From the NCBI GenBank assembly GCA_020161655.1, contig JAIUPC010000004.1:1-64000 (forward strand): a stretch of 64,000 bases of DNA. The letters run 5' to 3'. The stretch is from Pseudomonadota bacterium (lineage in GTDB: Bacteria; Pseudomonadota; Alphaproteobacteria; Rhodobacterales; Rhodobacteraceae). Both the position numbers and the translations under genes were made by a program. Positions within the stretch are counted from its first letter, which is position 1. Each line of letters starts with the position of its first letter. The notes below the pieces were generated by a model. That model saw only the letters and a program-made list of their open reading frames with translations, did not search any database and was not told the origin of the DNA. Shown in pieces: positions 17,293-26,354 of the stretch.

Positions 17293-18258
17293 ATGGATTT
17301 CGTCGCGCATAGCACGGGGCAAATCATGCCGCACCAGCGCTCGTCGCACTGGACGCGGGTGATTGCTGAAACCTACTTTCCCTTGCAACTCACCTTTCGT
17401 GACGCGGGGGCTTTCTCAGGGACGCTTGAAAGGCGGCAGATGGGAAGCGTCTCGCTGTCGCGGCTTGCAACAGAGCCGCTGCAATACGAACGCAGGCCGA
17501 CACACATCTCCCACACCCGCGAAGAAGAGTACCTGATCACGGTCCCGCGCCTCAGCCCGGTTGAATTCAAGCAGTTGGGCCGGGAGGTTCGCTGCGACCC
17601 GGGCGGCTTCATACTGGAACGCGGCGACGAGCCGTACCGTTTTTCCTACGACACCACCAACGAGCTCAGCGTCCTGAAGATCAACAAGCGGTCCTTGGCG
17701 GAAAAGGTTCGCGACCCCGACAGGTTTTGCGCCCGAACGATCGACTCGCGAACCGGACTCCCGGCACTCTTCACCTCGATGATGCATCAGATGCATTCGT
17801 TGCCTTTGTCGGCTGGGCGTGCCGCAGAAGTCTTGGGCCGACAGATGGTCGAAGTCCTCGCGCTGGCGCTGGACGAGTCTGCAGGCGACGATCACCAGGT
17901 GCGAACCTCAGTTCGGGCTGGCCATCTCAGACGGGCCGAGCAGGTGATACGCAAACACCTCTCCAATCCTGTGCTTTCGCCCGAGTTCGTTGCCGAAGCC
18001 TGCGGAATATCAAAGCGTTATCTCCACGAACTCTTCGGCGATACGAACCAGACGGTGTCTCAGTTCATAAGGGACGAACGGTTGATAGCGGCGAAGGAAA
18101 TGATCGTCTCGTCACTTTCGCTTTCCATGGCGGAAATCTCGTACCGGTTCGGTTTCTGCGATCAGGCGCAGTTCTCTCGCCTTTTCAAGGCAAAGTTCGA
18201 TCAAGCCCCTTCCGAATGGCGTAGGCTTTCCACGAACAGGTCATGTCAAAGGGCCTAG
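17293..18258 (+). CDS. AraC-family transcriptional regulator
   Basis: A 321-residue regulator. The N-terminal ~190 residues resemble the AraC-binding-like sensor domain (GSVSLSRLATEPLQYERRP, FILERGDEPYRFSYD), and the C-terminal ~100 residues hold two helix-turn-helix units (LSPEFVAEACGISKRYLHELF and SMAEISYRFGFCDQAQFSRLF, each given alone). I chose ATG 17293 over the TTG at 17278 because GGGAGAGG lies at proper distance. It is divergent from the hyuB-like operon and probably activates it. Confidence 0.9.
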   Translation: MDFVAHSTGQIMPHQRSSHWTRVIAETYFPLQLTFRDAGAFSGTLERRQMGSVSLSRLATEPLQYERRPTHISHTREEEYLITVPRLSPVEFKQLGREVRCDPGGFILERGDEPYRFSYDTTNELSVLKINKRSLAEKVRDPDRFCARTIDSRTGLPALFTSMMHQMHSLPLSAGRAAEVLGRQMVEVLALALDESAGDDHQVRTSVRAGHLRRAEQVIRKHLSNPVLSPEFVAEACGISKRYLHELFGDTNQTVSQFIRDERLIAAKEMIVSSLSLSMAEISYRFGFCDQAQFSRLFKAKFDQAPSEWRRLSTNRSCQRA

Positions 18259-18295
18259 GTTTTCGGTGGGCTGGGTCATTTCGTAGTGTCCCGAC

Positions 18296-19001
18296 ATGAC
18301 CAAGGGCGTGCCGTTCCGGTACTTCAAGTCGAGCCCCGAGATCATCCGCCTTGCGGGTGCTGATGTACATTCGGTTCCCGCTCTAGCTGCGAAACGTGGA
18401 AGACCCGCTCCATGAACGGGGCATCGACATCTGCGAGGAGACGGTCCGGTTCTGGTGGCACAGGTTCGGACCGATGTTCGCCGCCGAGATCCGTAAGCGC
18501 CGCATCGTGGGCATGCGATCGAGCCGCTGGGGATGGCACCTCGACGAGGTCTTCGTGAAGATCACCGACGAGCGGCACCACCTCTTGCGGGCCGTCGATC
18601 ACGAAGGCGAAGTGCTTGAGACCTTCGTGACCAAGAATCGGGACAAGCAGGCCGCATTGAAATTCCTCAAGAAATCAATTCGGAGATATGGTCGGACTGA
18701 GAAGTTCGTCACCGACAACTTGAGGTCCTTCGGTGCCGCGCTCAAGGAGATTGGCGCAGCCGATCGGCAGGATACCGGTCGCTGGCTCAACAATCGGGCG
18801 GAGAATTCGCACCTGCCATTCCGACGACGCGAACGGGCGATGCTCCGGTTCCTTCGTATGCGAACCCTGAAGAAGTTCGCCGCCATCCACGCCTCCGTCT
18901 CAAACCACTTCAATCAGGATCGCTGCCTCTCCAGCCGGGACATCTTCAGGACCAACCGCGCCGCCGCTCTCGCCGAGTGGCGCGGTCTTCTCGCTACCTG
19001 A
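18296..19001 (+). pseudogene. IS6-family transposase, frameshifted and with an amber stop
   Basis: A near full-length copy of the transposase at 45531-46235. Starting at ATG 18296 it reads MTKGVPFRYFKSSPEIIRLA, then an extra G in the GGG at 18355-18357 shifts the frame, and TAG at 18384-18386 interrupts the corrected frame where the intact copy has Ser. From 18396 the frame is open: WHLDEVFVKI (Asp), FVTDNLRSFGAA (Asp) and NNRAENSHLPF (Glu), so the DDE residues persist. Two lesions make it inactive. The right end GGTGCTGGCAGAC (as read outwards) is at 19043-19055. No matching left inverted repeat is visible. Confidence 0.9.
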
Positions 19002-19138
19002 CACCCGGGCGGCGCAAGGGGAACGGAGACTGGTTCGCATTCGTCTGCCAGCACCATACGGAGCTCACTTCTCTCGGCTCCCGCCTGGCGAAAAGCGTAT
19101 GTCTCGCAGTCCAGGGGATTTGGTCGAAGACCTCCGTC

Positions 19139-19930
19139 TCAGTAACCGCGCAGCGTCTCGGTCGCGGTTCCCCTGTATTCGGCCAGCGCGCCCGCGAGGG
19201 CCGACGAAAAGAGACGTGCGTCGGTGAGGAGCGAGCCGAAATGAAAACCCACGTCCTGAAGGCCCCGCACCATCGCAGGCGAGCCGCAATGGCAGCCGGC
19301 GATCTTGCGTTCTTTGCGCGCCTGCGTCCCGATCTCGGTTATGGCGGCACGGACCTCTTCGGCCTTCGGTTCCAGCGTCGGCTCGTACCCCATCGAAAGG
19401 CCGAGGTCGGAGGGCCCGACATAGACGCCGTCGATCCCTTCGACCTTCAGGATCGCATCGAGATTGGCAAGCGCCTCGCGCGTTTCGATCATCGCGATCA
19501 CCAGGATGCCGTCGTTCGCCGCCTTCTGGTAGCCGGCGCCAAAGACCATGTTGGCGCGGGTGGGGCCGAAGGAGCGGCCGCCAAGGGGCGCGTAACGGCT
19601 TGCCGCGACAAGGCGGCGGGCGTCATCCTCGGTGTTCACCATCGGGCAGATCACGCCCTCGAACCCTGCGTCGAGGCATTTCATGATGATCCCCGGCTCG
19701 TTCCACGGCACGCGCGCGAGAACCGGCCGGCCCCCCGTCTGCGCGGCTTGCAGCATGGTCAGCGCCATCTGGTAGTCGATGAGGCCGTGCTGAAGGTCGA
19801 TCGTCATCATGTCGAAGCCGGCGCGGGCGGTGATCTCGGCGGTCACGGGCGAGGGGATGGCGCACCAGCCGTTGATCGCGGTGCCGCCGGCTGCGAGACG
19901 GCTGCGGAGGGAAAGGGCTTCGGTCGGCAT
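19139..19930 (-). CDS. HpcH/HpaI-family aldolase
   Basis: A 263-residue class II pyruvate aldolase. The family cleaves 2-keto-3-deoxy or 4-hydroxy-2-oxo acids to pyruvate plus an aldehyde. Visible are DMMTIDLQHGLIDY with the catalytic-base region, VLARVPWNEPGIIMKCLDAG (metal-site Arg/Glu region), IAMIETREAL (metal Glu) and GVYVGPSDLGLSMG. Length is usual. It is the last gene of a five-gene minus-strand run starting with hisD1. The substrate is unknown; the run suggests degradation of a hydroxylated side chain or sugar acid. Confidence 0.9.
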   Translation of the reverse strand: MPTEALSLRSRLAAGGTAINGWCAIPSPVTAEITARAGFDMMTIDLQHGLIDYQMALTMLQAAQTGGRPVLARVPWNEPGIIMKCLDAGFEGVICPMVNTEDDARRLVAASRYAPLGGRSFGPTRANMVFGAGYQKAANDGILVIAMIETREALANLDAILKVEGIDGVYVGPSDLGLSMGYEPTLEPKAEEVRAAITEIGTQARKERKIAGCHCGSPAMVRGLQDVGFHFGSLLTDARLFSSALAGALAEYRGTATETLRGY

Positions 19931-19932
19931 GG

Positions 19933-20622
19933 TTACTCCTCTATCCAGCGCAGGATTTCCGCCGTCGTCGCGGCGGGGGCTTCAAGGGTCGGAAGATGAC
20001 CGGCACCGGGGATGATGATGAGGCGCGACTGCGGCATCAGCCGGTGCATCAGGTCGTGCCGGTCGCGCGGGCAAAGCCGGTCCTCGGCCCCCATCAGCAC
20101 GAGGGCAGGGCCAGCGAAGGCGGCAAGCGTCGCCTGCTGGTCGGCGCGGTCGCGCAGTGCGCGGGACTGGCGGGCAAAGACCTCCGGCCCGAGCGCAAGG
20201 GCCATGTCCATGCAAAGGTCAAGGATCGCGCCCTGGCCGGGGCCGGCGGCAAGGTAGTTGGGCTTCATCTCATCGCGCATTACCGCCGCGAGGCCGCCCG
20301 TCAGGGCGCGCCCGATCTGCGGCGCGCGCCCTGCCTGCACCTCGGGCGTCTCGGCGCGCGGGTTGGTATCGAGGAGGGCGAGGCGCTCTACCCGCTCAGG
20401 TGCTTGTCGCAGGATTTCCATGGAGAGGATGCCGCCCATCGAAAGGCCGGCGAGCGCGAAGCGGGGGGGCGCATCGGCCAGGAAGATCGCCGCGAGTGCG
20501 GCCATGCTGTCAGCGCCGGTCGGGACATGATGGATCACCGGACGCGGGGAAAGGCTTGCGGGCAGGCCGCCCCACATCCGCGCGTCGCACATCATGCCGG
20601 GGATAAGGACGAGGGGCGTCAT
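19933..20622 (-). CDS. Alpha/beta-fold hydrolase
   Basis: A 229-residue soluble hydrolase. LVLIPGMMCDARMW provides the oxyanion strand, GLSMGGIL the nucleophile elbow with Ser, MGAEDRLCPRDR the Asp, and PGAGHLPTLEAP the catalytic His. This matches the small esterase/C-C hydrolase class. ATG 20622 overlaps the MetE-like stop by four bases, and it ends 2 bases before the aldolase gene, so it belongs to the same transcript. Ester or lactone substrate is likely; not identifiable further. Confidence 0.88.
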   Translation of the reverse strand: MTPLVLIPGMMCDARMWGGLPASLSPRPVIHHVPTGADSMAALAAIFLADAPPRFALAGLSMGGILSMEILRQAPERVERLALLDTNPRAETPEVQAGRAPQIGRALTGGLAAVMRDEMKPNYLAAGPGQGAILDLCMDMALALGPEVFARQSRALRDRADQQATLAAFAGPALVLMGAEDRLCPRDRHDLMHRLMPQSRLIIIPGAGHLPTLEAPAATTAEILRWIEE

Positions 20623-21740
20623 CCGACCCGCCGCGCCCCTTCCTTCAGCGTGGCAAGCTTGGCCCAGGCGATTTCTGGGTCGACCGCGCCGAAACCCGCA
20701 AACGTGCCGAAACCGCAGTCGCTGCCGGCGATGACGCGCTCGGCGCCGACGATGTCGACAAAGCGCTTCAGGCGTTCGGTCACGAGGTCGGGGTGTTCGA
20801 CGAAGTTCGTCGTCGTGTCGACCGCGCCGGGGACCAGAACCTTGTCGGCCGGGATCTCGGCCGCGCGGTCACGGAACACCGTCCATTCGTGGCCGTGGCG
20901 GGGGTTTGCCGTCTCGAACAGGATGTAGCGCGCGGGGACCGACATCAGCAGAGGAAAGACCTTGGCCATGTCGATGTCGCAGACATGCGGGCCTTCGTAA
21001 TTGCCCCAGCAGATATGGAGCCGAATCCTGTCTTGCGGCAGACCGTCGAGCGCATGCTGCAGCGCCTCGACATGGGTCGCGGCGATGGCGAGAAACTCTT
21101 CGTCGCTGAGATCGGTGAAGAGCATATGCCGCGACAGTGCCAGATCGGGGCAGTCGAGCTGCAGGTCAAGACCGGCCTCAAGGATGGTGCGGTATTCGTC
21201 GCGCATCGCGGAAGCCAGCGCCTCAAGATAGGCGCGGCGGTCGGGGTAATGTGCGTTCTGCAGGAAGAGGCTGATGACGCCGGGCGAGGCCGCGTTCATG
21301 AAGCCCTTCGCGGCGCCATGTGCGGCCATCGCGGCCTTCAGGTTGGCGATGTCCTTCTGCAACTCGCCCTGGCCCTTGCTGCGAACCTCGCCGGTGCATT
21401 GCGGGCGGGCGTATTTCGGCGTGCCGCCCTGCCGGGCGAGCCTGTCGAGGAAGGTGGGGAAAAGCTTCAGGTCCTGGGGCGCATTGCGCGGGCTGTCACC
21501 GGAAAAGCCGGTGTAGCGATCCTTCACATAGGTCGCGTAGCTGATCTTCGAACATTCGCCGTCCGACACGATGTCGATGCCAGCCTCTGTCTGGCGGCGG
21601 ACATTTTCGTTGACTGCTGCCGCCATGCAGGCTGCGAAGGCAGCCGGATCGTAGGCCTCGCCCCTTTCGCGGGCAAAGAGGAAATCGACGACCTCCTGCG
21701 GACGGGGGAGCGAGCCGACATGCGTGGCGGAAAGTGGCAT
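20619..21740 (-). CDS. MetE C-terminal-domain-like methyltransferase family protein
   Basis: A 373-residue protein equivalent to the C-terminal catalytic barrel of cobalamin-independent methionine synthase; the N-terminal MetE half is absent. It begins ATHVGSLPRP, usual for the family. Zn-ligand equivalents are seen: LHICWGNYEGPH (His-x-Cys), ETANPRHGHEW (Glu) and GSDCGFGTFAG (Cys). In catabolic clusters such stand-alone barrels act on thiols, CoM-epoxides or methyl groups. Its place between a cupin and a hydrolase suggests a role in substrate catabolism, not methionine synthesis. True substrate unknown. Confidence 0.85.
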   Translation of the reverse strand: MPLSATHVGSLPRPQEVVDFLFARERGEAYDPAAFAACMAAAVNENVRRQTEAGIDIVSDGECSKISYATYVKDRYTGFSGDSPRNAPQDLKLFPTFLDRLARQGGTPKYARPQCTGEVRSKGQGELQKDIANLKAAMAAHGAAKGFMNAASPGVISLFLQNAHYPDRRAYLEALASAMRDEYRTILEAGLDLQLDCPDLALSRHMLFTDLSDEEFLAIAATHVEALQHALDGLPQDRIRLHICWGNYEGPHVCDIDMAKVFPLLMSVPARYILFETANPRHGHEWTVFRDRAAEIPADKVLVPGAVDTTTNFVEHPDLVTERLKRFVDIVGAERVIAGSDCGFGTFAGFGAVDPEIAWAKLATLKEGARRVG

Positions 21741-21789
21741 CTGGGCGACCTCGGCGGGTTGGGGCGGGCTGCGGGCCCGCCCGGGAAGA

Positions 21790-22758
21790 TCAGATAAGGC
21801 GGCCGGTGGCGCCTGCAGGGTCGCTGGTGTTGACGACGCGGTAAAGGCTCGCCTCGCCGGTCATCGAGGGCGTCAGGCTGTGTTCAAGCCCCGGCGGGAT
21901 CGCAGCCGTGTCGCCGGGGTTGAGCGTGGTCTCTCCCCCCGACCAGTTCAGCCGCCAGTGCCCGCGCATCGGCATCAGGACTTCATGCCGGTTGAGCGTG
22001 TAGGGCGCGGCGGGGATCGAATTGCGCGACAGGAATTCGACCTCGAAGCCCGGCCGGTCGCGCAGGACGCCGTTTTCGCCGATCACCTTCGCGGGCTGGC
22101 GGTCCGAAAGCGCCATGAGGTCCCAGTAGCGGGCGACGCTGTTGGGGATGACCTCGGCCGTCGTCGGCTCGGGGTAGGCCTTCAGCTCCTCATCGGTCAG
22201 AAGCGGCATCGGGGAGACGTCTTCGGGCAGTTTCTGGCCCTTCTTGGTGTCGTAAAGCTTGCCGTTCTTGCCGAGGACAAGGCCAAAGTCCTTGGCATCG
22301 GTGATGACCTGCGGCGCCCAGATCACGCCGCCGCCGGCGTCGTCGCCGCCCAGGATGGCCATGATCATCCCGTAGTCGGTTCCGACGTTTTCAAAGGCGC
22401 GGAAGATGCCGGTCGGGATGTTGAAGATATCGCCTTCCTCGGCGATGAATTCGCCCGCCGTGCCCCAGCGGCCCCAGAAGAAGCGCCAGCGGCCCTTGAG
22501 GACGAAGAACACCTCTGCGGTGCGGTGCGAGTGCAGGCTGTTGCGGCAACCGGGGGGCTGGCCGGCGGCTCCGATGTTGAAGCCGGGGGTTTCCCGGATA
22601 TGGACGTGCTGGTCAGGGCTTTCCGACACGCCGCCACCGATGATCGTGAAGTTTTCCTTGCGGTCCGAGCCGGGCGTATGGGCGTCGATGAAAGCGGTCT
22701 TGCAGGGCTTCAGGTCGCCGTAACGGACGATGCGCGCTTCCATTTCCTGGGGGGTCAT
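21790..22758 (-). CDS. Two-domain cupin (bicupin) protein
   Basis: A 322-residue protein with two cupin domains. The first holds SLHSHRTAEVFFVLKGRWRF and GDIFNIPTGIFRAFEN; the second holds LNRHEVLMPMRGHWRL and GDTAAIPPGLEHSL. The first domain retains a His-x-His and later Glu suited to a metal site; the second has fewer ligands. The arrangement resembles ring-cleavage dioxygenases such as gentisate dioxygenase, but similarity is only in fold. It shares the operon with SDR and HisD-like genes and is probably an enzyme or isomerase of the same pathway. Confidence 0.75.
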   Translation of the reverse strand: MTPQEMEARIVRYGDLKPCKTAFIDAHTPGSDRKENFTIIGGGVSESPDQHVHIRETPGFNIGAAGQPPGCRNSLHSHRTAEVFFVLKGRWRFFWGRWGTAGEFIAEEGDIFNIPTGIFRAFENVGTDYGMIMAILGGDDAGGGVIWAPQVITDAKDFGLVLGKNGKLYDTKKGQKLPEDVSPMPLLTDEELKAYPEPTTAEVIPNSVARYWDLMALSDRQPAKVIGENGVLRDRPGFEVEFLSRNSIPAAPYTLNRHEVLMPMRGHWRLNWSGGETTLNPGDTAAIPPGLEHSLTPSMTGEASLYRVVNTSDPAGATGRLI

Positions 22759-22776
22759 GTTCCTAGCCTTTCGGTT

Positions 22777-23541
22777 TCAGTCGGCGGTCCATCCGCCATC
22801 GACGATGAGAGAAGTTCCGGTGATGAGCGCCGCCGCATCCGATGCGAGGAAGACGACGGGCCCCATGATGTCCGTGACCTCGCCAATGCGGCCGAGCTTG
22901 ATCTTGTCCTCGATCCAGCGCGCCCGTTCAGGGTTGGCGAAGGTCTCTGTCGTCAACGCGGTGCGGATGAAGGTCGGCGCAATGGTGTTGACGCGGATGC
23001 CGTGGCGGCCCCATTCGATGGCCATGCTTTTGGTCATGCCCTCGACCGCGTGCTTGGTCGCGGCATAGACGGCGCGGTCGATCCCGCCGACATGGGCCAT
23101 CTGCGAGGTGATGTTGATAAGGCTGCCAGGTTTGCCCGCAGCGATGAGGCGTCCCGCGACGGCGCGCGTCAGGAAATAGGCCGCGCGGAAGTTCAAGCCC
23201 GCGGCTGCGTCGAAATCTTCCGGCGTCGTGTCGAGGGCGGCAGAATGCCGGGCAAGACCGGCCGAGTTCACCAGGATGCCGAAGGGCGGCAGCGATGCAA
23301 GCGCGGCCTCGGTCGCCTTGATGTCGGCGATGTCGAGAGGCAGCGCATGGGCTTTGTGGCCGGCTGCGGCAAGCGCGGCCGCGAGCGCTTCAAGCTCTGC
23401 CGCGCGCCGGGCCGCCAGCCAGACCTCCGCCCCCGCCTCGGCCAGCGCGACCGCCGCCGCCGCGCCGATCCCGGAGGATGCGCCCGCGACAAGGGCGGTG
23501 CGGCCGTCAAGCCGGAAGGAAGGCGTGGCCGGCAGGGTCAT
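22777..23541 (-). CDS. Short-chain dehydrogenase/reductase
   Basis: A 254-residue classical [16 protein letters not shown] is the nucleotide-binding TGxxxGxG-type motif (Ala for Thr), NSAGLA is the NNAG-type motif, Ser lies in NITSQMAH, and YAATKHA gives Tyr and Lys. The C-terminus ends [18 protein letters not shown] 23541 overlaps the hisD1 stop by four bases, which fixes the start and shows coupling. It probably oxidises or reduces an alcohol/ketone intermediate of the HisD-like pathway. Confidence 0.92.
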   Translation of the reverse strand: MTLPATPSFRLDGRTALVAGASSGIGAAAAVALAEAGAEVWLAARRAAELEALAAALAAAGHKAHALPLDIADIKATEAALASLPPFGILVNSAGLARHSAALDTTPEDFDAAAGLNFRAAYFLTRAVAGRLIAAGKPGSLINITSQMAHVGGIDRAVYAATKHAVEGMTKSMAIEWGRHGIRVNTIAPTFIRTALTTETFANPERARWIEDKIKLGRIGEVTDIMGPVVFLASDAAALITGTSLIVDGGWTAD

Positions 23542-24848
23542 TCCGCCGCTGCCCCGTAAGGCACGTTCCTGTGGCCATAACGACGTACCCGGATATTGCA
23601 CTGTTCGGCATGGCCGACAAAACCTTCGAGCATGCAAAGCCGGCTGCCGTAGGCGCCAATCGTGGCTGCCGCCTCATCCGTCGTGATGCGCTGATAGGAA
23701 TGGGTCTTGAGAAATTTCCCGACCCAGAGGCCGCCCGTGTAGCGCCCGGCCTTCTTCGTCGGCAGGGTGTGGTTGGTGCCGATCACCTTATCGCCATTCG
23801 CGACATTGGTGCGCGGGCCAAGGAAGAGCGCGCCGTAGCTGTGCATGTTCTCAAGGAACCAGTCGTCGCGGTCGGTCATCACCTGCACATGCTCGGACGC
23901 GATGTCATTCGCGACGGCGAGCATCTCGTCATAGGTATCGCAAAGGATCACCTCGCCGTAGTCGACCCAGCTTGCCGCCGCCGTGGTCGCCGTGGGCAGA
24001 AGCTTCAGGAGCCGGTCGATCTCGCGCAGTGTCGCCTCGGCGAGCTTGCGGCTGTTGGTCAGGAGGACGGCGGGGGAATTGAAGCCGTGTTCGGCCTGTC
24101 CCAGAAGGTCGGTCGCGCAGATCTCACCGTCCACCGTGTCATCGGCGATGACCATGGTTTCGGTCGGCCCGGCGAAAAGGTCGATGCCGACGCGGCCGTA
24201 AAGCTGGCGCTTGGCCTCGGCAACGAAGGCGTTGCCGGGGCCGACGAGCATGTCGACCGGGCGGATGGTTTCGGTGCCGATCGCCATGGCGCCAACGGCC
24301 TGCATCCCGCCGAGCACATAGATTTCATGTGCGCCGCCCATATGCATCGCCGCGACGATGGCGGGGTGGGGGGCGCCCTGCACAGGCGGGGCAGAGGCGA
24401 TGATGCGCGGCACGCCGGCAACCGAGGCCGTCAGCACCGACATATGCGCCGAAGCGACCATCGGGAACTTGCCGCCCGGCACATAGCAGCCGACCGACTG
24501 CACCGGGATATTGCGGTGCCCGAGGATGACGCCTGGCAGCGTCTCGACCTCGATATCCTGCATGCTGGCCCGCTGCGCTTCGGCAAAGCGGCGGATCTGG
24601 GTCTGGGCGAAACGGATGTCGTCCATGTCCCGCGCCGACACCTTCTGCATGGCGGCCTCGATCTCGGACGGGGACAAGCGGAAGCTCTTGGGATCGTATT
24701 TGTCAAAACGGACCGACAGTTCGCGCACGGCAGTATCGCCACGCGCCTCGATATCGGACAGCACCCCTTCGACGGTGGCGCGGACCTTGGCGTCATCCGC
24801 CGCCCGCTCTGATTCCGGCTTGCCGCGCTTGAGCCAGGTGACGGCCAT
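23538..24848 (-). CDS. Histidinol-dehydrogenase-family enzyme 1 (HpsN-like candidate)
   Basis: A 436-residue NAD-dependent dehydrogenase of the HisD family. It has [46 protein letters not shown] (Gln and His metal ligands), ASEHVQVM (catalytic Glu-His), [13 protein letters not shown] (Asp) and EGFVGHAEQ (His). No other histidine-biosynthesis gene is nearby, and the wording resembles HpsN, which oxidises sulfopropanediol to sulfolactate; other diols are possible. ATG 24848 has GGGAG upstream. A LacI-type operator half-palindrome sits 16 bases before the start, so the gene leads a regulated operon running down to the aldolase. Confidence 0.85.
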   Translation of the reverse strand: MAVTWLKRGKPESERAADDAKVRATVEGVLSDIEARGDTAVRELSVRFDKYDPKSFRLSPSEIEAAMQKVSARDMDDIRFAQTQIRRFAEAQRASMQDIEVETLPGVILGHRNIPVQSVGCYVPGGKFPMVASAHMSVLTASVAGVPRIIASAPPVQGAPHPAIVAAMHMGGAHEIYVLGGMQAVGAMAIGTETIRPVDMLVGPGNAFVAEAKRQLYGRVGIDLFAGPTETMVIADDTVDGEICATDLLGQAEHGFNSPAVLLTNSRKLAEATLREIDRLLKLLPTATTAAASWVDYGEVILCDTYDEMLAVANDIASEHVQVMTDRDDWFLENMHSYGALFLGPRTNVANGDKVIGTNHTLPTKKAGRYTGGLWVGKFLKTHSYQRITTDEAAATIGAYGSRLCMLEGFVGHAEQCNIRVRRYGHRNVPYGAAAE

Positions 24849-24863
24849 TGGAATCTCCCTCAA

Positions 24864-24877
24864 TGCATACGAATGCA
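24864..24877. promoter_or_regulatory. LacI-type operator site 1
   Basis: TGCATACGAATGCA, an inverted repeat with arms TGCAT and ATGCA. It lies 16 bases before the start of hisD1. It is one of four related sites in this block; consensus TTGCATACGTATGCAA. Form and position are typical of LacI-family repressor operators. Confidence 0.75.
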
Positions 24878-24995
24878 GAATGAATGAATGATTCCCGTTT
24901 GCTTGGCAAGTGCTAACTGGGGCGGGAATGCGCCAGTCTTAGCCTATAGCCCCCAACCGCCCAGCGACTTGGGGTTGAGGGCTTTCACTCATGTA

Positions 24996-25011
24996 TTGCA
25001 TTCGTATTCAA
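24996..25011. promoter_or_regulatory. LacI-type operator site 2
   Basis: TTGCATTCGTATTCAA, two mismatches from the block consensus TTGCATACGTATGCAA. It lies 45 bases before hisD2, on the other side of the same divergent region as site 1, so one repressor could control both directions. Confidence 0.7.
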
Positions 25012-25056
25012 ATTGATTATCGTCACGCCAGTTTGATCGAACCTCAGGAATCAGCC

Positions 25057-26352
25057 ATGCCCGACATGCCCGCGCCCTATCCCGCAGACCGTATCGACTG
25101 GGTCCAAAAGCCCGCGCGGAATGCGGAGACAGACAACAAGCCCGTTGCCGACCTGGTGGCCGGGGTGCTTGCCGATGTGAAGGCGCGCGGCGATGCGGCG
25201 GTTCGCGACTATTCCCTGAAGTTCGACAAGGCCAAGGTCGAGGCCTTCGAAGTATCGCCCGAGGCGCGCGAAAGGGCCGTCGCGAACCTTGATCCGCAGA
25301 CGCGCAAGGACACCGAGTTTGCCATCGCCAACGTCCGCCGCTTTGCCGAGGCACAGCTGGCGACGATCCTGCCGCTTGAGCTTGAGTCCCTGCCGGGCGT
25401 CTTCATGGGCCACCGGGTGATCCCGATCGAGCGTGTCGGCTGTTATGTGCCGGGCGGTCGTTTCCCGCTTCTCTCTGCCCCGATCATGACCATTGTTCCG
25501 GCGAAAGTGGCCGGCGTCGGCGAGGTTATCGCCTGCCTGCCCCCCAATGCGCATGAGGCCATGGTGGCGGGGTGCCACCTGTCGGGTGCGGACCGCATCT
25601 TCCGCATCGGCGGCGCGCAGGCGATTGCGGCCATGGCTTTCGGCACCGAGACCGTGCCGCCGGTGATGAAGATCATGGGGCCGGGCAATGCCTTCGTGAA
25701 CGAGGCAAAGCGGCAGGTCTTCGGGCCGGTCGGCATCGACCAATTGGCCGGCCCGTCAGAGATCTACATCCTTGCCGATGAAACCGGCGACGCCGAGATG
25801 ATCGCGACCGATCTTCTGGCGCAGGCGGAACACGACGTCCGCACAAGGGTCGGCCTCATCACCACGCACCGGCCACTGGCCGAGGCGGTGAAGGCAGAGG
25901 TAGAGCGTCAACTCAAAGGCCTCTCGACTGCCCATGTCGCCGAACCGGCCTGGCGCGACTATGGCGAGATTGCCGTTTGCGCGGACGAGGATGCGATGAT
26001 CGCCTATTCCGACTGGATCGCGGCAGAGCATCTTCAGGTCCATACCCGCGACCCGATGGCGTTTGCCAAGCGGCTGACCAACTATGGTTCGCTCTTCATC
26101 GGCGAACTGGCGAGCGTGGTCTATTCCGACAAATGCTCGGGCACCAACCACACGCTGCCGACGATGGCGGCGGGGCGCTATACCGGGGGGCTTTGGGTTG
26201 GCGCCTATGTCAAGATCGCCACGCATCAGCGGCTGACGCCGGAAGGCGTGCGCGCCGTGGCGCCGCCAGCCGCGCGTCAGGCGGCGAGCGAGGGGCTTGA
26301 GGGCCATCGCCGGGCGGCGCAGTTGCGCCTTGACCGGCTTCAGCAGGGCTGA
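25057..26352 (+). CDS. Histidinol-dehydrogenase-family enzyme 2
   Basis: A 431-residue HisD-family dehydrogenase, clearly diverged from enzyme 1. Metal and catalytic residues are kept: [34 protein letters not shown] and SEGLEGHRRAA. It retains the CSGTNH form closer to true HisD, whereas enzyme 1 has VIGTNH. ATG 25057 follows AGGA at suitable distance; the upstream in-frame ATG 24991 overlaps operator site 2 and is unlikely. It is divergent from enzyme 1 and would share repressor control. Substrate unknown; a second alcohol or a different stereoisomer is a reasonable guess. Confidence 0.86.
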   Translation: MPDMPAPYPADRIDWVQKPARNAETDNKPVADLVAGVLADVKARGDAAVRDYSLKFDKAKVEAFEVSPEARERAVANLDPQTRKDTEFAIANVRRFAEAQLATILPLELESLPGVFMGHRVIPIERVGCYVPGGRFPLLSAPIMTIVPAKVAGVGEVIACLPPNAHEAMVAGCHLSGADRIFRIGGAQAIAAMAFGTETVPPVMKIMGPGNAFVNEAKRQVFGPVGIDQLAGPSEIYILADETGDAEMIATDLLAQAEHDVRTRVGLITTHRPLAEAVKAEVERQLKGLSTAHVAEPAWRDYGEIAVCADEDAMIAYSDWIAAEHLQVHTRDPMAFAKRLTNYGSLFIGELASVVYSDKCSGTNHTLPTMAAGRYTGGLWVGAYVKIATHQRLTPEGVRAVAPPAARQAASEGLEGHRRAAQLRLDRLQQG

Positions 26353-26354
26353 GG

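Noticed and set aside
24940-24990. Imperfect hairpin around AGCCCCCAACC ... GGGGTTGAGGGCT as a terminator
   Set aside because: It lies in a divergent promoter region where neither strand has an upstream gene to terminate, and the stem is imperfect.
23538-26352. Two histidinol dehydrogenases as histidine-biosynthesis genes
   Set aside because: No other his genes are present, there are two diverged copies with operator sites, and neighbours are catabolic. Histidine biosynthesis is unlikely.
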